Translations under genes and position numbers: made by a program | Assembly: GCF_032854445.1 (NCBI RefSeq) | Contig: NC_088304.1 | Location: forward strand, 4,154,001-4,218,000 | DNA: 64,000 nt | Source of the DNA: Liolophura sinensis | Lineage: Eukaryota > Mollusca > Polyplacophora > Chitonida > Chitonidae | Direction: 5' to 3' | Part shown: positions 25,901-37,900 of the stretch, piece by piece | Layout of the letters: every line of letters begins with the position of its first letter | How positions within the stretch are numbered: position 1 is the first letter of the stretch | The notes under the pieces: generated by a model | Databases searched by the model: none | What the model was told of the DNA's origin: nothing | Seen by the model: only the letters and a program-made list of their open reading frames with translations

Positions 25901-28900
25901 CTGGTGTTTTAGCCTACTTATTCCACTTATACAACAGCAGCCAGCATTATGGTGGAAGAAAAGCTGGCAGACGCCACAGGAAACCCACAACCATCTGCAG
26001 GTTGCTGACAGACCTTCCCACGTTCGACCAGCGAGAAGACTTGAACTCACAGCGATCGCATTATTGACAAGTTTATTTATTTATTTATTTGATCTTTTAC
26101 GCCGTACTGAAGAATATTTCACTTTTACGATGGCGACCAGCATTATGGTGGGAGGAAACCAGGCAGAGTCCGGGGAAACCCATGACCATCCGTAGGTCGC
26201 TGCCAGACCTTTCCACTTACGACCGGAGAGGAAGCCACATGAGCTGGACTTGAACTCAGGAACTCAGCATTGGTGACAGGATCCTGGGTGAATGTGATGT
26301 ACTTGCACGCTATCCATCACATTGGTTCCAAGTAGATTGTATATTGGGCACGTTGGTTGCATGTAAAATATGTATATTGGACACGTTGGTTGCATGTAGA
26401 TTGTATACTGGACACATTGGTTGCATGTAGATTGTATACTGGACACATTGGTTGCATGTAGATTGTATACTGGACACGTTGGTTGCACGTAGATTGTTTA
26501 TTGGACACGGTTGCATGTAGATTGTATACTGGACACGTTGGTTGCATGTATAATATGATCTGATTTGATCTGATCTGATCTGATCTGATCGGTGTTTTAT
26601 GCCGTACTCAAGAATATTAGCCAGCATTATGGTGGGAGGAAACCAGGCAGAGCCCGGGGGAAACCCTCGACCATCTGCAGGTTGCTGGCAGACCTTTCCA
26701 CTCGGGGTGAGTACATGCTGCCAAAATGCTGCTGCCACGGAGGTATCGTGCTGAAGACACCAGACATGACACCTGACCCACTCACATTATACTGACACCA
26801 GGCCAACCAGTCGCGTTTCCTAGCTTCTCAGTGCTGAGCGCCAAGCGAGGCAGTACTTTTTTAAGTTTTTGGTATGACCCGGCCTGGATTTGATCCCGGG
26901 TCTCCTAACTTCATGTTAGGTAGGATGGGTATAGCTAAGAATTTCAGTTTGGAACAGTTCCCATGGGGAGTCTGTCCAATGAAAGTTTGTACTGAAAGCT
27001 TTAAATTCACCTGTAATTTGTGTGTCTTCTTTCTTTGGCTTGCCTGGTAAAATATGCATCATTCTCCCCTGAAAAGTGAACATCACACACTGTCAATGAA
27101 TGTTTACACTCAAGTCCATCCTTACATATCCACACCCTTTACTGCCTTTAGTTAATACGGTCAAATCTGCTGTGGACCTACATGTAAGTTACATACTTTT
27201 CTTCACGTCAATCCTGACATGGCATAATGATTGCTGACAATTATTTTGATTTACAGTACTTTTGACATTTATTTATTTATTTTATTACATTTTAGCCGAT
27301 ACAAGATAAACATGATGTCAAAACTAATCAATTACTTTGATTTACCGCACTTTTAATTTTATTTATTTATAATTATTTATTTTATTACATTTAACACTGT
27401 AAACAATTTTTTTTGTTTCTTTTATCACATTTAAACACTGTAAACATATTTTTTTATTTATTTCCTTAAATTTAATCAATGTATACATCAATTTTTCTTT
27501 TAATGGGTGTAGTAAACCAGATTTCCTTGAGTAAACCATCGCCCTTTCTCACCTACCAGACAAACCCCATTTTAAATTTAAAAGCTACAGCCAAACAAGA
27601 ATGTACAAGCAAATGATGTACGTTTTATTATTAAGAATAAATTAAAATATTGCGGTGAGAACATGTTAAAGCCTGCTAAACCGGTAAGAGTTAGTTTCAA
27701 CACTGCGACCTCAATGACCAAGGTTTTAATCAACAGCAGGAAGAAGAATGTTGCAGCTTAATGAAACAGAAAGGCAGACCCATTCTTTAGGCGGTACAAA
27801 AGACTCGAGTAACTCACCAAGAACACTGTTCCATCTAGCTCAGTGTAAGCCTTTACAGCATTTTCTGGGATCATGAAGGTGATGTGAGCAAATCCTTTGA
27901 TCTTCTTTGTTATCTTGTCCACAGGTAGATTGACTTCTGTCAGCAGGCCTAACATAGAGAAGAGAACGGGAGGATGAGAATTGATCAGCATTCAGAAAAA
28001 CCATAACCCAGTGAGAAAATTTAGGGGGACCAACGAGCACCAGTCACACACCCAGCTGCAGCACCCTGGCATCATTTAACTGACATCAAATGTTTCTTTC
28101 TCACCTCATCATGATGGCAATGTTACAGTTGATGTATATATATTTTAACACTGCAGACGTTGCACTACAACCCATTTTTTACACAACCCTGGCTCAACGT
28201 CCTACTTCACACTACTGACACCTCAAGGAATTAAAAAAATAGACCACCTTCCCATTTGGTCTGTAAAACTAAGTTTTCCTGATAAGCTATATTTTGCACA
28301 AGCACATTAATGATAGTAGACATATCCCTGGCCAAGACAATGGCGAAGCAAACCAGGTCATTTGTTACCGGAAATCATTCATAGATGGTGCCAGAAGAGA
28401 TCACATTACTTCCTGGTCTGGCTGTGATTTTATGATTTTCACACTTCAGATTTCCCCACGTGAGCAGGCGAGAGCAAAATTCCGCGAAGGTTTTGGGCTG
28501 GAATTTTTCATCTTACATGCTACATGACAACAAAACATGGCAACATACAAAAAAGATTTGACGAGACTAAATTCACTATAAATCTCACACAATTTGGCCC
28601 TAATATACATATACAAATGTGAACAAATTTACCGTATTTGCTGAAGAGTTCCTCCAGCTGCTCCTCGGTGCAGACATACGCCAAATTCCTGACATACAGG
28701 CGACCTGACTCTACAATACCTTCTTCTTCTGTTCCATCATCAGATTTCTACATTATGCAGAAAAACGATAAAGAAATATCAATAACTGATCATTACTTAT
28801 GTTCTTTTCCCTGTAAGATGATAAATTTTTTTTTCCTTTTCAATTTTTAGCTGAAAGGACAGCATTGTTGTTTGTTGTTGTTGGAGATTTCTTGTTTGTG

Positions 28901-31900
28901 GGTTGCATTTCTGAAATATACATTAATCTCAGTTTGTGACTACACATTTGTCTTTTTCTTTCTAAGCCCTATATACCTACCACAAATGACAAAGACTGAA
29001 AATAGACAAACTTTATCCAAAATACAAGGGTAAGTTCAAATATGTCTGTATTAAAGCATAACGACATGGTATAAAGTAGGCAAAAGGTTTCAAAATCAAT
29101 GACTTGTATTATTCAAACTGTGGTTTTGGGGAAAGACAAATCCTATTACCTTCAGTTCCCAAGGACGAGGTTTTTGTGTCCGTGGTGTTTCTACATCTTG
29201 TATGATTTTATTCAAGAAAACTCTTTTCCCACCTGGAAACAAAAACATGTTTGATATAGGATAAGTTTGAAAAGTCACTCAGCAGCTATATGTAACAATA
29301 GGAATTTTACTTCTTTTTCGAGTGTCCACAGTAAACCACTTGCCTTTGGCAATTTAGTGACAAACTTTCCCACATGTGGCACGCATTTCCACACAAAGAG
29401 CAAAGGTCAATGTGTCTACCACATTAGTGAAAGGAAAGTGAAAATAATTTCTAATGTGCTTCATGTAAGACAAATTTAACCACTTTCAAACAGCATAGAA
29501 CACAGCAAGGCTACTGACTCCAATAAAACCAGGCCGCCAACAGTACACAACACAGCAAGGTTACTGACTCCAATAAAAACCAGGCTGCCAACAGTACACA
29601 ACACAGCAAGGCTACTGACTCCAATAAAAACCAGGCCGCCAACAGTACACAACACAGCAAGGCTACTGACTCCAATGCAACCAGGCCGACAACAGTACAC
29701 AACACAGCAAGGTTGCTGACTCCAATAAAAACCAGGCCGACAACAGTACACAACACAGCAAGGCTACTGACTCCAATAAAAACCAGGCCGCCAACAGTAC
29801 ACAACACAGCAAGGCTACTGACTCCAATGAAACCAGGCCGCCAACAGTACACAACACAGCAAGGCTACTGACTCCAATAAAAACCAGGCCGACAACAGTA
29901 CACAACACAGCAAGGCTACTGACTCCAATAAAAACCAGGCCACCAACAGTACACAACACAGCAAGGCTACTGACTCCAATAAAAACCAGGCCGCCAACAG
30001 TACACAACACTGCAAGGCTACTGACTCCAATGAAACCAGGCCGACAACAGTACACAACACAGCAAGGCTGCTGACTCCAATAAAAACCAGGCCGACAAAA
30101 GTACACAACACAGCAAGGCTACTGACTCCAATAAAAACCAGGCCACCAAAAGTACACAACACAGCAAGTTTCCTGACTCCAATAAAAACCAGGCCACCAA
30201 CAGTACACAGCACAGCAAGGCTACTGACTCCAATAAAAACCAGGCCGACAACAGTACACAACACAGCAAGGCTACTGACTCCAATAAAAACCAGGCCGCC
30301 AACAGTACACAACACAGCAAGGCTACTGACTCCAATAAAAACCAGGCCGCCAACAGTACACAACACAGCAAGGCTACTGACTCCAATAAAAACCAGGCCG
30401 CCAACAGTACACAACACAGCAAGGCTACTGACTCCAATAAAAACCAGGCCGACAACAGTACACAACACAGCAAGGCTACTGACTCCAATAAAAACCAGGC
30501 CACCAACAGTACACAACACAGCAAGGCTACTGACTCCAATAAAAACCAGGCCGCCAACAGTACACAACACAGCAAGGCTACTGACTCCAATAAAAACCAG
30601 GCCACCAACAGTACACAACACAGCAAGGCTACTGACTCCAATGAAACCAGGCCACCAACAGTACACAACACAGCAAGGCTGCTGACTCCAATAAAAACCA
30701 GGCCGACAACAGTACACAACACAGCAAGGCTACTGACTCCAATAAAAACCAGGCCACCAACAGTACACAACACAGCAAGTTTCCTGACTCCAATAAAAAC
30801 CAGGCCACCAACAGTACACAACACAGCAAGGCTACTGACTCCAATGAAACCAGGCCACCAACAGTACACAACACAGCAAGGCTGCTGACTCCAATAAAAA
30901 CCAGGCCGACAACAGTACACAACACAGCAAGGCTACTGACTCCAATAAAAACCAGGCCACCAACAGTACACAACACAGCAAGGCTACTGACTCCAATAAA
31001 AACCAGGCCGCCAACAGTACACAACACAGCAAGGCTACTGACTCCAATAAAAACCAGGCCGCCAACAGTACACAACACAGCAAGGCTACTGACTCCAATG
31101 AAACCAGGCCACCAACAGTACACAACACAGCAAGGCTGCTGACTCCAATAAAAACCAGGCCGACAACAGTACACAACACAGCAAGGCTACTGACTCCAAT
31201 AAAAACCAGGCCACCAACAGTACACAACACAGCAAGTTTCCTGACTCCAATAAAAACCAGGCCACCAACAGTACACAACACAGCAAGGCTACTGACTCCA
31301 ATCAAAATCAGGCCGACAACAGTACACAACACAGCAAGGATGCTGACTCCAATAAAAACCAGGCCGACAACAGTACACAACACAGCAAGGCTGCTGACTC
31401 CAATAAAAACCAGGCTGCCAACAGTACACAACACAGCAAGGCTACTGACTCCGACAACAGTACACAACACAGCAACGCTGCTGACTTCAATAAAAACCAG
31501 GTCGACAACACTACACAACACAGCAAGGCTGCTGACTCCAATAAAAACCAGGCGGACAACAGTACACAACACAGCAAGGCTGCTGACTCCAATAAAAACC
31601 AGGCGGACAACAGTACACAACACAGTACGGCTGCTGTCTCCAATAAAAACCAGGCCGACAAAAGTACACAACACTGCAAGGCTGCTGACTCCAATAAAAA
31701 CCAGGCCGACAACAGTACACAACACAGCAAGGCTACTGACTCCAATAAAAACCAGCCCGACACTGTTACAAGCTTACCTATAAAGTTTTTGTTTTTCCTC
31801 AAAGCTTGGTCCAGGTCTTTGTCTGTCAGAAATTCAATAAATGCTACACCTGAAAAAAAGGCATATCACAGGTATTAGAATAGTAAACAGTCTTATTATC

Positions 31901-34900
31901 CGATACCGATGCCTTTATTATATTAAACGATCCTGGATGGAAAAATTTCCTACCACAAAGAATCCACATATATTCAAATATTCACATTTGCAAATAGATA
32001 TCAAGGGTTTTGAAATAATTTATTTATCTGACTGGTGGTTAATGTCATACTTAAATAAATTTGGTGATCCAGCCTATGGGTGGAGAAAGCTGTATTACAC
32101 ATTTCAAGAGGCTTTCAAAGGCACCACACTCTTTTTTTATGTGCAAGTTAATGCACTCACCCATTGGTCGTCTTTTGGCATTCTTTGGAACTTTGACTTC
32201 CTTGACTTTGAGCGGCTTAAAGAATTCTGTGATGGCTTTCTGGAAAATGAAGTTGTATAACATTTTGTCAAAAGTTCTGAGGAGCCGGTGGTGAATGAAG
32301 TTGACCTCTCATCACTATACACATATAATTCCGAATACAGTTCAGTTTATCCAAAAATTTGAGTACTTGTACCACAAAAACACAAAATTGAGTTGTTTTT
32401 TTTTACCTCAATATTCAGTTTTTAACGGACTTGTACCATCGAATACCGGTGTCTAAAATCCACGTGTATGAATCCCTAAGTTTCTCTATTCACATCGTTC
32501 TATAACTTGACATAAAAGGATTCTCTTGTTTGTATGAAATACTATATATCATAATTACTTAAAAATTAACATTACGCAGCCATGACAGAACTTTTCAGCT
32601 CACGTCACGCAATACTCACCTCACCCACATTGCTTGGAAAGCCTCTCATTTTCACAACAGTCTTCTGAGCTGGCGCCCTCTCCTGCAATATAAAAAACAC
32701 CCGCTAATTTTACGGTCAGTGTTTAAAACGTACACATTGTAAAATCTTAAGGCCTTTATCCTTGATGTAACATGATCCAACATGATGTCAAAAGTGACTC
32801 ACTTCAATAAAACAAAACTAGCGACAACATTGAGAAATTAGGTTTCCGGTCACTTATCCGTTGTGTTCAGCCAAATTATTGTATAAACTACCATAGAGCA
32901 TTCAATGCATTATACAGCATATTCTCCACAGAAATGCCTAAAAAGTAACAGGGAATGTGCCACAAGAAAATATAACTTTACTTTACTTTACCAAAGCTTG
33001 TATATGCATTACGTGTGCCCTTGAGTCACACATGCAAGTGTGCTAAATGTTACTTATTCTAAATCAACTTGCTACACAGTTAACAATAATTCTGACCAAA
33101 AAAACTGGTCTGAAAGCCAATACATACCTCTGTCTTACTTCTCGCTTTGTCTTCAGCCTTTTCCTTGACTGGGTTCTTGCCCTTTGTAGATGTCTGCACT
33201 TTATCATTATGATCAACATCATCTTCTGAGGAAGATGAGGATGATGGCTCGTCATCAGGTTTATTCCCAGATGTGTTACCTCCCTTTGGTGAGCTCTCTT
33301 CTTCCTCATCTGATGATGATGATGACTCATCCAGCTCATCAGACGCCATCTTGGATTTGAGGTACTACAATGTAAAAAACAAAAAATAGTACTCATAATG
33401 ACTTTTGACACATTAAAACAGAGGTGTAGGCACATTTTATTACTGACACATGCACATAACATTCATTTTCTTAAAACAAACAATTTATTTCTTTACAAAT
33501 AAAGACATGCACACACTTACAATGTTGCAGTCTGGCAATATCCACAGCAGCTTAAAGTGCTACTTTAGTCCTCAGAGAAGCTAGGTGGGAATATTGAAAT
33601 CATATGAAGGATACCCTTGGGAACAGAGCTAACACCAGGGTTCAAAAAGATTTACGACTTAGATTTAGAAGTCTAGCAATCTTTGACGGGTCATTATTTA
33701 AGATAACATAAGGCCATGCCAATTTGTGAGAAATGTGGGCTGTCCCAGCAACTGTTCCCGATAAAGATATATCTAAGTGATCGAAAAGCCAAGAATTCCA
33801 TTTTTGAAATTTTATAGCATACGTGGCACTAGAAGAAATGTACTAACTCTGGGATTGTAATTCTGGGATTCTTGTATCTGACGTTTTCCATCATTTCTAC
33901 ATGTAACCTCTTGGCAACTAAACCTTACCTCTAAGTCAGAAAGTCCCTTTTTGTTTGCTTCTTTGTCTTCCTCTTTGTTTGACTTATCTGCAGTAAAATT
34001 AAAAGTATTAAACCATGCCTTTTCCAACATTCAAGATTTTTTAAAATTTAAGACTTGTCTTATTTCAATTTTTTTTAAATTGTGTTATTTATCTGAATTT
34101 GGCATTATCCATTATCCATTATGAGAATAAAATAAGAGATTTGCCTGTGAAGAGGTTCAAGAAAATTCCATCTCATATCAGTTTCTGATCATTTCATTTC
34201 CTTCTGGGGCCTCCGTGGCTCAGTTGGTTAGCACGCTAGTGCAGCGTAATGACCCAGAAGTCTCTCACCAATACAGTCGCTGTGAGTTCAAGTCCAGCTC
34301 ATGCTGGCTTTCTCTCCGGCCGCATGTGGGAAGGTCTGTCAGCTACCTGCGGATGGTCGAGGGTTTCCCCCGGGTTCTGCTCGGTTTCCACCCATCATAA
34401 TGCTGGCCGCCATCGTATAAGTGAAATATTCTTGAGTACGGCGTAAAACACCAATCAAAAAAAAAAAAAAAAAATCATTTCCTTCTCTGACAAAAAGACG
34501 GTGGTTAGTTCTGTGCAGATAAACAAAGTGCCCTGTGTCGGTTTGAATAAGTAGAGCTGGATCTATCATCTCAACTTATACACCTCAATATTAATGTAAA
34601 ACAAATGTCTGGAATAAAAGTTGTTTTACCTTTAGTCTGTTTGTCTGCAGTCATTGGCTTTGCTTCCATTTCTCTGTCACTCTCGTCTGACGAATGACCA
34701 GAGTCATCGTCCACATCCATCTCAACTGCAGTTGTCTCCCCTTTCGTTTGCTGCATTGCCACTGTGTCATTTCCCCATGTCGATTTAACTCCTAAATTTT
34801 GATGAATTGTCAGAAATTCCTCAAATCCTGGATCGTCTTTTAGCTGTAAAAAATTTGAAATGAGTAAAATGAAATAATTAAGGGCATAGACACGAAAAGC

Positions 34901-37900
34901 CATTTTAACCAGGGAACAAGCATCTACGCAGAAAACATCTTATGTGCACACAATCATTTCAGCAAAAAAACTAAATTTTCAAAAACTCGATCAAAATGCT
35001 TCGGACAGGACATACTTAAATACATTGGGATACAAAATTATAAAAGACAAAAATTCTTCACTTACATCACCTAACATTTCCTTTATTCTTTCTTCTTTGG
35101 CTTTTTTCTTTTTTTCCGCTTTACTCTGAAAAAGAAGAAATCAACACAGATGAAATACAAGTACTAAGAGTAAATATGTCTCAATCTACCCACCACACAG
35201 ACGCAACGGATGCAAAAAATGTCTCCGCTCTTATAATACTACATATTTTAGGTCATCTTATTTATTTAGTCATCTTTCTTTTTCCGGTTAGGTTTAGGAC
35301 AGGAAGAATAAAAAATAGAATTTCTTTACCAGACATTTTAAATCATGTTTTGTGTATGGTCATTAATTATTTATCAAGGTCAAGTATGGTCATTAATTTT
35401 TTAGTCAAGGTCAAGTGCAATTTTTGGACACCTACCCTAAATGACCTAAAATTTCGCCCACAAAAGTTCACTTGAAGAGACAAACAAATGTCAAAAAATT
35501 ATTTTTGGTGCTGAAACTTAAAATTTTCCAGTAGGATATCATTCCATATCCCAAGCAAACCTCAAAACACCTTTCTAAAATCAATACAACTCTTAGAATC
35601 AGAAAAAATGGGCAAATTAGTCATGGATGAAATTTTATGGTCATTTACGGTAAGACAAATGTGAACAAAATTATGGCCAGCTTCTTGAAGTTCATTTTCC
35701 AAAGTGGTTTACTGTCCTGATTTACTGTTCCACCATAACAAGTTACAGATTAACTTCGAGTGTAGGGCTGTGTTCTCCATTTCAACAAAACTACAGCCAT
35801 TTTTCTTCTGTTGTGGACTTGGATGCTGTTTTTCAGATTGCTGGTATGGGACATGCTGTAAGCTGAATCAACATATCAGGAGTCCCGCGAGTTCATGCAC
35901 ATATTGACGAGACAGGCGGTGGCTCTCGCAAACTAACGTAGCTAAAAGGCGAGATTTTGTGGTTCTTGCTAGACTGAATACACATTTTGTATGTTCGGCC
36001 AACTGGCCGTAAGCAGTTACCAGAAAATCCCGCCTTTTAGGCCTGCTAGTTCATGAGAGCCCCCGCCCTGTTTCGTCTCAATCTGCGTGAACTCGCAAGA
36101 TTCATGAAATGCCAACTCGACATATACGTGTACTTCCAGAAAGCTTATTTATTTCAATGGTGTTTAACAAGGTATTCAACAATTTTCCCTTAATACACTG
36201 CTGCTGTCACGTATATGGGTGGATGTGACATTAGAGTAAACCAACCATCTCACAAACCTCCTGACTTAAAGTTGCCACCTGAACTGAGATAGCTGGATGA
36301 CAGCCGAGGGCCTGACAGTCATGGCCAGCCAGCATTTCAGCCAGCACGGCCACCTGAACTGAGACAGCTGGATGACAGCCAAGGGCCTGACAGTCATAAC
36401 CAGCCAGCATTTCAGCCAACAAGGCCACCTGAACTAAGACAGCTGGATGACAGCTGAGGGCCTGACAGTCATAGCCAGCCAGCCAGCATTTCAGCCAGCA
36501 AGGCCACCTGAACTGAGACAGCTGGATGACAGCCGAGGAATGATAATCATAGCCAGCCAGCACTTAAAATATTTCAGCCAGCAAGGCCACCTGAACTAGG
36601 ACAGTTGGAAAACACCCGAGGGTCTGACAGTCATAGCCAGCCAGCATTTCAGCCAGCAAGGCCCCTGTATAGTCATTAATGTCCTTACCAGAATTTCTGC
36701 TTTGCCCGTTTGTTTGGCATCTTCCTCTGCTTGGTGTAGAGTCTTAAATGCTGAGCTGTCTTTAGCATATTTACTCCATGCTCTTGGCTTTTCTTTGTCA
36801 CCGAAGCTTGAGGCCAAACTGACCTGGAATGTGAAGAATATGGGTATGAGAAGCTACAAAAGCATTTTCTAGTAAGGTCACAACAATTTTATTTTGTGTT
36901 TTACCCTCAGTGTTAAAAAATCCAAACATGGACAAAAGGAAAAGGCAACAATAGACATAAGTATGACTGTATCAAAATTCTGGCATAAAATAAAGATATC
37001 ATTACAGTCACAAATAAAAGTGCATATCACATGATTTATTTATTTGATTGGTGTTTTAGCCGTACTCAAGAATATTTCACTTATACGATGGCGGCCAGCA
37101 TTATGGTGAGAGGAAACCGAGCAGAGCCCGGGGAAAGCCCACAACGATCCGCGGATTGCTGGCAGATCTTCCCATGTATGGTGAATATCACATGAAAGAT
37201 AAACAATCATATCCTGCAAATGTTACACATCATGAAGGCATAATGCTTTTATGAAGTAATGCTCTTTGAATAAAGTTCTTGAGAACTTATCACATGAAAC
37301 AGTAGAACAGCACTGATTTTCCTTACAATGTGTCACTGCCAAAATGACCGGACTCACAAACACAAAGGACAACAAAAGATACAATTACCTGAATTTTTGA
37401 GGTGTTGATGAATGATTTATCAAAATATTTCTGAGCATTCCTTGCTTCCTCCTCATTTTGAAATCCAATAAAGGCAAACTTTCTGAAAACGCCATCTTTG
37501 GTGTACTTCAGTGAGCAGTCAGTAATATTACCTTGAGTTGAAAATAAGGTCTTGAGCTTTTCCTCCTTAATCTGAATTACATAAGAAAAAAAAGAAATCA
37601 ATGTGAAATCTAACTATTACTCAGATCAATTATCATCATGGGGTCATTCCACATGAGCTAACCCAATGGGTGTAGTTTCTGAAAATGGATTTATTTTGTG
37701 AATTTGGGTAGTTGTCATGGATTGTTTTAGGTTCGGCGAGGCTCAGACAAGATTTGTAGATTATGCAATCACTCGGCTGACATCGATTTACGCTGGGGAA
37801 GACTTCATGCCTGTACGAAGATACGGTAGATGTGGCTTACCGTCGAGCAATACATTAGAAACAGTTACTCTCCGTAACTCTCCCAACACACAGTGTTGTT

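Noticed and set aside
29476-31802. Series of 70-300 codon ORFs with a LLCCVLL-like hydrophobic period
   Set aside because: They are products of a 51-bp (17-codon) minisatellite within RBM19 intron 10, not membrane proteins.
34206-34290. tRNA gene
   Set aside because: The A and B boxes belong to a SINE with a body, an A-tail and a target duplication. No complete cloverleaf with an anticodon arm was seen.
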